Translations under genes and position numbers: made by a program
DNA from: DASXRA01 sp036506155
GTDB lineage: Bacteria; Actinomycetota; Actinomycetes; Mycobacteriales; Jatrophihabitantaceae
Direction of reading: 5' to 3'
Length of the DNA stretch: 30,157 nucleotides
Assembly (NCBI GenBank): GCA_036506155.1
Contig: DASXSF010000123.1
Location: forward strand, 1-30,157
Shown: in pieces, positions 24,377 to 30,157 of the stretch
Layout: the number at the start of each line of letters is the position of its first letter
How positions within the stretch are numbered: the stretch's first letter is position 1
The notes under the pieces: model-generated
What the model saw: the letters and a program-made list of their open reading frames with translations, nothing else
Databases searched by the model: none
What the model was told of the DNA's origin: nothing

Positions 24377-25338
24377 GTACGGGGACGCATTCCGAGCAGC
24401 CGCACGCCGTCGGCGTCGCGCAGCACAGCTGTGATCCATCCGCCGCGTCGCCCGTGTTCGAGTAACTCCGCCGCGTCGGCGGCGAGCTCGACCGGCTCGA
24501 ACCGGCGCCGCTCCCAGTTCATCCGCGCGGTGTGCCCAGCGGATGCCAGGTCGAGCACCGAACCGTCGGCGGCGAGGTCGGCCCGCGCGTCCTGCAACCG
24601 GGCGATCACGTCGTCGAGGGCGTGGACGAGTTCTGGGTTTCCGTCGCACCACGTTGCAACCAGGTCGGGACGGGTGCGCGCGACACGGGACCCGGTCATG
24701 TACGAGCCGGCGGCCAGTGAGAGTCCCAGCTCGCCGCCGGTCAGGCCGGTCAGTGCGAGAGCTTCGGCCAGCACGTGCGGCAGGCCGATCACATGGGCGA
24801 CGGCGGCGTCCTGCTCCGGCGCGGTGGCCGGCACGGGCTTTGCGCCCAGGTCGCATACCAGTTCGGCAAGCGCGATCCACGACGCCAGGTCGGTGTCCGG
24901 CTCGAGGGTGAGCGCCCACGGCGCGTCGCGGAACAGCAGCGGGTCGGCCGCGGCCCAGCCGCTGTTCTCCGTGCCGGCCAGCGGGTGCCCGCCGACGAAC
25001 CGCACGGCAGGGATGATGCCCCGCACCAGCTCAAGTACGGGCGACTTCAGCGTGCCGACGTCGGTGAGCACCGCCTCCGGGCTGAGGTGCGCGGCGAGTG
25101 ACTGGAGGGCGCCCTTCACCTCGGGCAGCGGCATGGCGAGTACCACGAGGTCGGCGCCGTGCACCGCGCTGGCGTCGCTTGCCGTGACCGGGAATCCGGC
25201 TGCGCTGGCGGCAGCGGCGGTCTGCTGGTCGACGTCGTAACCGACGACGGACAGCCCACTCTGCCGAATCGCCCGCAGCAGGGAGCCGCCGATGAGTCCC
25301 AGGCCGAGCACGGCGACCCGGCCGAACCTCGCCGTCAC
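24373..25338 (-). CDS. tyrA: prephenate dehydrogenase
   Basis: The product has 321 residues from GTG 25338; the frame is open further upstream but lacks coding character there. The Rossmann motif GLGLIGGS lies near residues 12-19. VVLAMPL, LTDVGTLKSPV and the signature FVGGHPLAGTENSGW with its conserved histidine follow. The C-terminal helical dimerisation domain contains LPHVLAEALAL and AAGSYMTGSRVARTRPDL. It makes 4-hydroxyphenylpyruvate for tyrosine synthesis. There is no C-terminal ACT domain; the chain ends after about 320 residues. It is divergent from the TadA block, an arrangement common in actinomycetes. Confidence 0.93.
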   Translation of the reverse strand: MTARFGRVAVLGLGLIGGSLLRAIRQSGLSVVGYDVDQQTAAAASAAGFPVTASDASAVHGADLVVLAMPLPEVKGALQSLAAHLSPEAVLTDVGTLKSPVLELVRGIIPAVRFVGGHPLAGTENSGWAAADPLLFRDAPWALTLEPDTDLASWIALAELVCDLGAKPVPATAPEQDAAVAHVIGLPHVLAEALALTGLTGGELGLSLAAGSYMTGSRVARTRPDLVATWCDGNPELVHALDDVIARLQDARADLAADGSVLDLASAGHTARMNWERRRFEPVELAADAAELLEHGRRGGWITAVLRDADGVRLLGMRPRT

Positions 25339-25402
25339 GCCACTGACGCTATCCTCCCGGCCCGGATCGCGTCTGCTCCCGATCGTATGGACCGGTCGCA
25401 AC

Positions 25403-25430
25403 CGCGCGCGCAAGCGCCTTTGGGCGCGCG
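25403..25430. repeat. GC-rich inverted repeat between tyrA and the TadA block
   Basis: CGCGCGC (25403-25409) and GCGCGCG (25424-25430) form a perfect 7-bp stem with a 14-base loop. It lies near the middle of the 197-bp divergent gap (25339-25535). It could be a structural or regulatory element, but alternating CG tracts arise easily in such GC-rich DNA. No clear promoter hexamers are visible. Confidence 0.3.
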
Positions 25431-25535
25431 GGGGTCGGGCTCTTCGCGCGAGCGCTCATCGCTGCTCCCGACTTCCACGGTGCCGGATGACGTGTCAGGA
25501 TCGAGACCTCACGCATCTCGCAGAGGGTGGGGGTC

Positions 25536-26021
25536 ATGGCGCAGCGTGGCTTCGCGATCGCGGCCTTCCGTGATGCCGGGCAGTGGCGGTGTGAGCCGCT
25601 GCCGCCGGCCGTCCTGGACGACCTGCGCGGCCTGATCGCTGCCCTGCGCGGGCAACCGCCCGACGGCGGGCCGTTCGTCGTGGCCGACGTCGACGACGAG
25701 TTCTTCCTGATCGCCCGACAGGACGGCGCGCGGATCTCGCTGCTCCTGTCCGACCTGACGGCGTCCGTCGAGTACCCCCTTGCCGAGCAGGTGCTGCAGC
25801 GGCTGGGCGAGGACCCGCCCGACGACGACGAGCTCGACGAGGTCTGGCCGATCGGTGACCTGGACCTGTTCACCGATCTGGGTCTGACCGAAGACGAGAT
25901 GGAAGTCGTTCTCGACGACCTCGACGCCTACCCCGACGAGATGCTCGAGACCATCATCGACCGCATCGGCCTGGCCGACTCGTATGCCCAGGCCATCGAG
26001 TCCGCGCGGGTACCGCGATGA
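25536..26021 (+). CDS. tRNA adenosine deaminase-associated protein, copy 1
   Basis: The 161-residue protein starts at ATG 25536 behind GAGGGTGGGGG. It is strongly acidic, with DDDELDEVWPIGDLDLFTDLGL and a C-terminal helical stretch EDEMEVVLDDLDAYPDEMLETI. This is the actinobacterial family always found next to tadA and annotated as tRNA adenosine deaminase-associated. Its biochemical role is unknown. The N-terminal half has a ligand- or RNA-like alpha/beta fold (FFLIARQDGARISLLLSDLTAS). Its stop overlaps the next start by 4 bp. Confidence 0.85.
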   Translation: MAQRGFAIAAFRDAGQWRCEPLPPAVLDDLRGLIAALRGQPPDGGPFVVADVDDEFFLIARQDGARISLLLSDLTASVEYPLAEQVLQRLGEDPPDDDELDEVWPIGDLDLFTDLGLTEDEMEVVLDDLDAYPDEMLETIIDRIGLADSYAQAIESARVPR

Positions 26022-26500
26022 GCTACTTTGCCGCCGTCCTGGCACGTTCCGATGAGCTGTGGCGTGCTGTCGAGGTCAACCTCGACGACTGCGAGAGCAT
26101 CGACGATTTGGTCGAGGTCACGCGTGACGTGTCCGGTGACGTGCGGCTGCTCGTCGTCGAACAGGACGACGAGTACGCCGTGCTCGCGCGCGTCGACCGG
26201 GGCAACGAGCCGCGGGTGTTCCTCTCTGACGGGCATGCCGCTGACGCTTACCCGATCGCCGCCCTGGTCGCCGACGAGCTCGACGAGATCGGCGAGGACG
26301 TTCTCGTGGGTGACGAGGACGCGCCGCCCGCGCATGACAGCGCGCCGTTCGGCGACGCCGGGCTCGCCGAGGACCTGGGCACGGCGGCCGGCGAGCTGCT
26401 CGACCTGTGTGCGCGCGAAGGCACGCTTCCGATAGACCTGATCGCCGCGGTGTGCGATAAGGCCGGCTGCTCAGACGCATTCGAAGCACTGCGCGTGTGA
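26018..26500 (+). CDS. tRNA adenosine deaminase-associated protein, diverged copy 2
   Basis: The 160-residue acidic protein has the same overall plan as the preceding one. DEYAVLARVDRGNEPRVFLSDGHAADAYPIA aligns with the FFLIARQDGARISLLLSDLTASVEYPLA region of copy 1, followed by an acidic linker (GDLGTAAG-type) and a C-terminal helical pair. Identity between the copies is low. Start ATG 26018 overlaps copy 1, and the stop overlaps the tadA GTG, so all three are one translational unit. It probably forms a heteromer with copy 1 or acts with TadA. This is inferred from position only. Confidence 0.8.
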   Translation: MSYFAAVLARSDELWRAVEVNLDDCESIDDLVEVTRDVSGDVRLLVVEQDDEYAVLARVDRGNEPRVFLSDGHAADAYPIAALVADELDEIGEDVLVGDEDAPPAHDSAPFGDAGLAEDLGTAAGELLDLCAREGTLPIDLIAAVCDKAGCSDAFEALRV

Positions 26501-26949
26501 CGTCGCCCTCGGCTGCCATCGGCGCTGCGCTCGAGGTGGCTCGCGCGGCGGCGGCGCTGGGCGAAGTGCCGGTGGGGGCAGTTGTGCTCTCCGCGTCCGG
26601 GGGCCTCGTGGCGTCCGCGCACAACGAGCGGGAGTCCCTGTCTGATCCGACAGCGCACGCCGAAGTTCTGGCGCTGCGGCGAGCCGGCGCCGCGCTCGGG
26701 TCGTGGCAGCTGGTGGGCTGCACCCTCGCCGTCACGCTCGAGCCGTGCACCATGTGCGCGGGCGCGGTGGTGCTGGCCCGGGTGTCTCGTCTGGTGTTCG
26801 GCGCGTGGGATCCCAAGGCGGGAGCAGTCGGCTCGCTCTGGGACGTCGTCCGCGATCGCCGGCTGAATCACCGTCCCGAGGTGATTGCCGGCGTGCGCGA
26901 GGCCGAGTGCGCGGCACTGCTCGCCGAGTTCTTCACCGCCCGGCGCTGA
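26497..26949 (+). CDS. tadA: tRNA(Arg) adenosine-34 deaminase
   Basis: The 150-residue zinc enzyme starts at GTG 26497, overlapping the previous stop as GTGA. It deaminates the wobble adenosine of tRNA-Arg(ACG) to inosine. The active site is complete: HAE at 54-56 (zinc-binding His and proton-shuttling Glu) and PCTMC with Cys84 and Cys87. EVPVGAVV near 23-30 and the FGAWDPKAGAVGSLWD loop are typical. It lies 25 bp before tRNA-Ser. Confidence 0.95.
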   Translation: MTSPSAAIGAALEVARAAAALGEVPVGAVVLSASGGLVASAHNERESLSDPTAHAEVLALRRAGAALGSWQLVGCTLAVTLEPCTMCAGAVVLARVSRLVFGAWDPKAGAVGSLWDVVRDRRLNHRPEVIAGVREAECAALLAEFFTARR

Positions 26950-26961
26950 TCAGGCGCCATG

Positions 26962-26967
26962 TATTCT
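26962..26967 (+). promoter_or_regulatory. candidate -10 of tRNA-Ser
   Basis: TATTCT lies seven bases before the mature 5' end of tRNA-Ser. No good -35 is visible within the end of tadA, so the tRNA may also be read from the upstream transcript. Confidence 0.3.
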
Positions 26968-26974
26968 CGTGCGC

Positions 26975-27062
26975 GGTGGCGTGTCCGAGTGGCCTAAGGA
27001 GCACGCCTCGAAAGCGTGTGAGGTGCAAGCCTCCCAGGGTTCGAATCCCTGCGCCACCGCCA
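26975..27062 (+). tRNA. tRNA-Ser (CGA)
   Basis: The cloverleaf has acceptor GGTGGCG paired with CGCCACC, discriminator G at 27059 and an encoded CCA at 27060-27062. The anticodon stem CACGC/GCGTG encloses a loop with anticodon CGA. A long variable arm (class II) and a T arm GGGTTCGAATCCC are present. Decayed, rearranged DNA begins within about 50 bp of its 3' end. Confidence 0.95.
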
Positions 27063-27113
27063 TCGCGCAGCCCGGATCCCCGCAGCCCGCACTGCACCGG
27101 CTGATGCCATCGG

Positions 27114-27476
27114 TCAGAGCGGCAGCCGGGCAAGATCGGCGCGAGACGCGACGCCGAGTTTCGGGTAGGCCGTGTAGAGGTGGTAGCCGACCGTCCGCGG
27201 GCTCAAGAACAGCTGGGCGCCGATGGCTCGATTGCTGAGCCCTGCGGCGGCCAGGCGCGCGACCTGCAACTCTTGCGGCGTGAGCCGATCGAGTAGGTCG
27301 AGCGGGCGCTCGTTCGCCGCAACTGTTTCGCCGGTCGCTCGCAGTTCGCCGCGAGCCCGGTCGGCCCATGGCTGCGCGTCGAGCCGATCGAAGACGTCCA
27401 GCGCGGCGCGCAGCTGCACACGAGCATCGGCCCGGCGCCGCGAACGGCGCAGCCACTCGCCGTACAAGAGTGCGTC
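27114..27476 (-). pseudogene. C-terminal remnant of a large LuxR-type (LAL/AAA) regulator
   Basis: From about 27476 the minus strand reads DALLYGEWLRRSRRRADAR, then a TPR-like stretch QLRAALDVFDRL, then the LuxR helix-turn-helix LTPQELQVARLAAAGLSNRAI, GAQLFLSPRTVGYHL and KLGVASRADLARLPL up to the stop at 27114. These are the last 120 or so residues of the roughly 900-residue ATP-binding LuxR regulators of actinomycetes. The ATPase and most of the TPR region are missing, and at about 27477 the DNA switches to a transporter fragment on the other strand. Nothing nearby provides a start, so it is probably non-functional. Confidence 0.8.
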
Positions 27477-28410
27477 AGGGCAATCACCGTCTACGGTGCC
27501 ACGATCGGCCTGGCCACCATCCTCGGACCGGTCACGGGCGGCGCCCTCATCGACCTGAACCTGGCCGGCTCGGGCTGGCGGTCCATCTTCTACGTCAACG
27601 TGCCGATCGGCCTCGTCGCGCTCGCGCTCGGAACCGTCGTGATCCCCGAATCGCGCGCCGAGCGGGCCAGCCGCATCGACGTCACCGGCGCGTTGTTGTT
27701 AGCGCAGGGCTGTTCCTGCTGGTGTTCCCACTGGTCATCGGCCGCGACCAGGCCTGGCCGACCTGGTCGTTCGTGTGCCTGGCAATCAGCCCGTTCTTGC
27801 TCGCTGCCTTCGTGGCCTACGAGCGCGGCCGCACCCGGCGCGATAACGGCCCGCTGCTCAGCACGGCGCTGTTCCGGCAGCGCCCGTTCACCCTCGGCCT
27901 GCTGGCCAGCCCGGTCTTCTTCAGCGGAATCCCGTCGTTCTTCATGGTCTTGCTGATCACGCTGCAGGGGGGACTCGGGTACAGCCCCGTCAAGGCCGGC
28001 GGGGTCACGCTGCGCTGGCGCTGGCGCTGGCGCTGGCGATCGGCTCGGCCCGCTCGGCGACGGTCGCCCGCCGGCTCGGCTCCCGGATTCTCCCCGTCGG
28101 CTGCGTCCTCATGCTGATCGGCCAGTCGTCGGTGATCGGGGTGCTGTACTGGCAGGGAACCCGGCTGACCGGCTGGCAGCTGCTGCTGCCGCTGTTCCTG
28201 GCCGGGATCGGTGGCGGCTTCTTCCTCGCCCCCATCACCAACGTCGTCCTGGCCGGGATCCCCGCCAAGGACGCTGGGGCCGCCTCGGGTGCGCGCACGA
28301 CGGCCTTGACCCTCGCCTTGAACCTGCTTCGCCGACTCGCCCTGCTCCTGGTGGGCCGTCTGCCCAAGATCGACCTCAACGGTGACGTGATCACTCCATC
28401 CAGCGGATGA
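27477..28410 (+). pseudogene. MFS drug transporter (DHA2/EmrB-QacA type), truncated and frameshifted
   Basis: The plus strand starts abruptly with ITVYGATIGLATILGPVTGG, the motif C helix 5 of 14-helix MFS exporters; helices 1-4 (about 130 residues) are missing. Segment 1 runs to GALLLA near 27705. Segment 2 resumes in another frame with GLFLLVFPLVIGRDQAWPTW to GYSPVKAGGVTL near 28010. Segment 3 resumes in the third frame with LALAIGSARSATVARRLGSR and then WQLLLPLFLAGIGGGFFLAP to DAGAASG. Both shifts fit one-base losses, the second inside a GCGCTG repeat. After DAGAASG, most of helices 13-14 also appear deleted before LALLLVGRLPK and the stop at 28408-28410. It is a multiply broken gene. Confidence 0.85.
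28012..28035 (+). repeat. four tandem GCGCTG units in the MFS pseudogene
   Basis: GCGCTG is repeated four times without interruption, and a one-base frame change lies at this point. Strand slippage or an assembly or basecalling error at the repeat would explain the shift. In the intact frame it codes for alternating Ala-Leu of a membrane helix. Confidence 0.8.
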
Positions 28411-28450
28411 GCACCACCCAACCATCTGCCCCATGAGCAAGGAGACCACC

Positions 28451-28645
28451 ATGCATCCCACCGTCACTCACCAGCTGATGCATACCCGCGTAGCGGAACT
28501 GCTGCGTCAGGCTGACTGCGCCCGCATTGCCCAGGCCGCGACACGCGCCCACCGGGCACGCGGCGAAATCCACCGCGTCAGGCCTGGCCGCGCCACCACC
28601 GTCGGTCGGGTACTCGGACCACGCCGCGCCGCCGCCGGTTCGTGA
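28451..28645 (+). CDS. 64-residue basic protein of unknown function
   Basis: The product is 64 residues from ATG 28451, which has AAGGAG seven bases upstream; an ATG at 28433 would add six residues. The N-terminal half MHPTVTHQLMHTRVAELLRQ, then ADCARIAQAATRAHRAR, is an amphipathic helix ending in a basic patch. Short proteins with this kind of opening (helix plus Arg-rich tail) recur in actinomycetes, often near regulators or membrane genes, with no known function. It follows the MFS remnant by 40 bp. The 166 bp after it (28646-28811) hold no recognisable feature. Confidence 0.55.
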   Translation: MHPTVTHQLMHTRVAELLRQADCARIAQAATRAHRARGEIHRVRPGRATTVGRVLGPRRAAAGS

Positions 28646-28811
28646 GCCAGCGGTCACCCGCCAGCACCCCGATGCCTTCCGAACCTGCGATTCGATTTGG
28701 ATCTGGGCTCGTCTCATCGCTCCCGCAGCAGGTCGACGGCGATCTGATGGCCGTAGGCGGGCCCGACACCGACATCCGATCAAACGCGCGACCCACGAGA
28801 GGAAAGAGCCG

Positions 28812-29345
28812 GTGCCCGCACAATTGGTCCTCACGCCGTTTCATGAGGTTGCCCACGTGGCGGCCGGATTGGAAGCGGATATCGCCGACAGCCTCCTGCA
28901 AGCGCTCCAACCGCTTCCTCGCACGCTGATCACCGGCCAAGGCCGATCCGGCTTGGTCGGCCGCGCCTTCGCGCATCGCCTCATGCACCTGGGCGTCGAC
29001 TCCCATGTTGTCGGCGACGTCACGTGCCCGGCCGTCGTCGAGGACGACCTGATGGTCCTGATCAGCGGGTCGGGAACCACCTCGACCACAGTTCGCCAGG
29101 CCAGAATCGCACGAAAAGTCGGTGCGACAGTCGCGACCGTAACAGCCGTCGCCGACTCCGAGCTGAGCGCCCAGGCCGACACACGCCTGGTGGTTCCGGT
29201 CGACGCCGCGGTAAGTTGCCAGTTCGCGTCGACGCTGTTCTCTCAGTGCGTCCAACTGATATTCGATGGGATCTGCATGCAGCTCGCGGATACGTGGCGA
29301 CGCGAGCACGGCTACCTATATGCACGTCACAGCAACCTCGAATAG
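28812..29345 (+). CDS. SIS-domain protein of the 6-phospho-3-hexuloisomerase type
   Basis: The product has 177 residues from GTG 28812 (GAGAGGAAAG upstream). It matches the hexuloisomerase (HxlB/PHI) branch of SIS proteins along its full length: LITGQGRSGLVGRAFAHRLM, HLGVDSHVVGDVTCPAV, DDLMVLISGSGTTSTTV, QFASTLFSQCVQLIFDGI and the typical C-terminal RHSNLE (RHANLE in relatives). The family isomerises arabino-hex-3-ulose-6-phosphate to fructose-6-phosphate in the ribulose monophosphate pathway. The partner hexulose-phosphate synthase (HxlA) gene is absent from the window. It may serve formaldehyde fixation with a synthase elsewhere, or act on another sugar phosphate. Confidence 0.85.
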   Translation: MPAQLVLTPFHEVAHVAAGLEADIADSLLQALQPLPRTLITGQGRSGLVGRAFAHRLMHLGVDSHVVGDVTCPAVVEDDLMVLISGSGTTSTTVRQARIARKVGATVATVTAVADSELSAQADTRLVVPVDAAVSCQFASTLFSQCVQLIFDGICMQLADTWRREHGYLYARHSNLE

Positions 29346-29432
29346 CGAGAGCCAGCCGTGGTCGCGCTCATGGCAAAGATCGTCGGCTCCAAGAACTGGA
29401 TTCACTCGATCTGATTCTCGCGTTACCGTTTC

Positions 29433-29457
29433 AGCGAACCGGATAACACCGATCCAG
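29433..29457. promoter_or_regulatory. imperfect inverted repeat before the winged-helix gene
   Basis: GTTACCG and, after an 11-base spacer, CGGATAAC are near-inverted arms with one extra A (about 29433-29457, upstream of ATG 29478). They lie between the SIS gene and the putative regulator and could be an autoregulatory site. The arms are short and imperfect, so this is tentative. Confidence 0.25.
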
Positions 29458-29477
29458 ATAAACAAGGTGGCACCTCA

Positions 29478-29930
29478 ATGCCGCAGTTGCCGTTCGGGAC
29501 CCAGCTGGTAGGACAGACGGAGAACGCGTTCGGCGCGATTCTCGACCGCGAATTGGCAGGCACCGCGCTGTCGCGTGATCGATGGGTCGCCCTGACCGTC
29601 GTGGTCATGAGCGGTGGGTCAACACCGCGATCGCAGTTGGTCGCACGAGTCAGCGGCGCGCTCAAGCTTGACCCGGGCGCCGTGCAAGAGGCCATCGCGG
29701 CGCTCCTCGAGGCCGGCCTGCTCGAGGCCTCGGACGGCGCAACTCCCGTGGTGAGCGCCACCTCGGCGGGCCGTGGACTGCAGACCCGGGTTCGCACCAC
29801 GGTCGGCGATATCACCGCACGGCTGTGGGGCGACATCCCGTCCGCCGACCTGGACGTTGCCGCGCGGGTACTCAACACCGTTCTCGAGCGCGCCGACGCA
29901 GAGCTGGACGGCGCGCGCTCCTGCGAGTGA
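29478..29930 (+). CDS. putative winged-helix (MarR-like) regulator
   Basis: The product has 150 residues from ATG 29478, with AAGGTGG upstream. The central part fits a winged helix-turn-helix: LSRDRWVALTVVVMSGGSTPRSQLV, then LDPGAVQEAIAALLEAGLLE as the recognition region, and a wing ending in TSAGRGLQTRVR. A C-terminal helix DLDVAARVLNTVLERADAEL resembles the MarR dimerisation helix. Similarity to named MarR proteins is weak. It lies 132 bp after the SIS gene on the same strand and may control it. Confidence 0.6.
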   Translation: MPQLPFGTQLVGQTENAFGAILDRELAGTALSRDRWVALTVVVMSGGSTPRSQLVARVSGALKLDPGAVQEAIAALLEAGLLEASDGATPVVSATSAGRGLQTRVRTTVGDITARLWGDIPSADLDVAARVLNTVLERADAELDGARSCE

Positions 29931-29995
29931 TGCCCGGATCCGCGATCACGAAGGTCCGTACGTTCGATGCCCCCGTCCCGTTGTGCGCCGGCCGC

Positions 29996-30157
29996 TCAAA
30001 TCGTGTACGGGTCGGAGTGCGTGGCGATCGGGAAGTTGGTCGCGGTCAGGATATTGGACGCCGCGGATTCGCGACCCGCATCGACGCCGCCGCGCCGCAC
30101 GACAAGTCCCTCCGTCATTGACGCAGGGACTATGTCGGGCACTCGAGGTGCATGCCG
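29996..30157 (-). CDS. 3' part of a minus-strand gene of unknown function
   Basis: The minus strand is open from the window edge to a TGA at 29996-29998. The last about 30 codons (ESAASNILTATNFPIATHSDPYTI end) have strong G/C third-position bias, as in the other genes here. An internal ATG 40 codons before the stop could also start a tiny gene. I do not recognise the family. It converges with the winged-helix gene, leaving 65 bp with no clear terminator. Confidence 0.35.
   Translation of the reverse strand, partial: RHAPRVPDIVPASMTEGLVVRRGGVDAGRESAASNILTATNFPIATHSDPYTI

Noticed and set aside
24377..24919. Upstream extension of asparaginase to a 487-residue fusion
   Set aside because: The added part is out-of-frame prephenate dehydrogenase sequence; the GTGA overlap gives a natural start at 24376.
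25403..25430. CG-rich stem as a riboswitch or attenuator for tyrA
   Set aside because: It is a simple alternating CG palindrome with no leader peptide, T-box or anti-terminator pairing visible.
28000..28040. Arg-Trp repeat that could look like an antimicrobial peptide
   Set aside because: It is the frameshifted reading of an Ala-Leu transmembrane helix in the MFS remnant.
28527..28811. N-terminal extension of the SIS protein
   Set aside because: No coding bias or family similarity before GTG 28812, which has its own ribosome-binding site.
1..30157. CRISPR array, prophage, insertion sequence, toxin-antitoxin pair or secondary-metabolite cluster
   Set aside because: No regularly spaced repeats, transposase, integrase, phage structural genes, toxin-antitoxin pairs or polyketide/peptide synthetase genes were found on either strand.

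Overview
This window is GC-rich DNA (roughly 70% G+C by eye, strong G/C at third codon positions) from an actinomycete. That assignment rests on the PucR, ArsR, TetR and PadR/LuxR-style regulators, the conserved block of prephenate dehydrogenase, tRNA-adenosine-deaminase-associated protein, TadA and tRNA-Ser, a DUF7144-type membrane protein, and frequent GTG starts with 4-nt ATGA/GTGA overlaps. The genus cannot be fixed from what is visible.

Left flank (1-3230): a secreted TAP-like alpha/beta hydrolase on the minus strand that loses family similarity before its C-terminal domain, a YihY/BrkB membrane protein, a small four-helix DUF7144-type membrane protein and a VOC-fold protein.

Purine degradation locus (3315-14422): this is the core of the window. 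Seven tightly packed minus-strand genes encode the three xanthine dehydrogenase subunits (FAD, 2Fe-2S, molybdopterin), an 8-oxoguanine/guanine deaminase-type amidohydrolase, a stand-alone protein resembling the C-terminal domain of allophanate hydrolase, allantoinase and allantoicase. Divergent from them, across 141 bp, are a PucR-family regulator, OHCU decarboxylase, 5-hydroxyisourate hydrolase and urate oxidase. Together they encode an oxidative route from guanine or xanthine through urate, 5-hydroxyisourate, OHCU, S-allantoin and allantoate to ureidoglycolate and urea. No xanthine dehydrogenase maturation chaperone, purine permease, ureidoglycolate-processing enzyme or urease is seen here.

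Middle (14568-20039): an ABC-2 ATPase/permease pair and a two-helix membrane protein of unknown function; an ArsR-SRPBCC-dihydrofolate-reductase-like operon whose last gene carries a frameshift; a voltage-sensor-type potassium channel; and a tRNA-Asp/tRNA-Glu pair.

Third quarter (20174-27062): a TetR regulator divergent from an MMPL transporter with two perfect 15-bp palindromes between them; a GlsB/YeaQ membrane protein; asparaginase II and prephenate dehydrogenase; two tandem diverged tRNA adenosine deaminase-associated proteins, TadA and tRNA-Ser(CGA).

Right end (27063-30157): this looks like a decayed, rearranged region. The C-terminal end of a large LuxR-type regulator abuts, head to head, an MFS drug transporter that lacks its first four helices and carries two frameshifts. 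Next come a 64-residue protein of unknown function, an orphan SIS-domain protein of the 6-phospho-3-hexuloisomerase type, a putative winged-helix regulator and the tail of a minus-strand gene running off the window. I did not find a clearly unprecedented system. The most unusual items are the orphan hexuloisomerase-like cluster, the stand-alone allophanate-hydrolase-type domain in the purine operon, the duplicated TadA-associated protein and the two compact autoregulatory promoter/operator regions.
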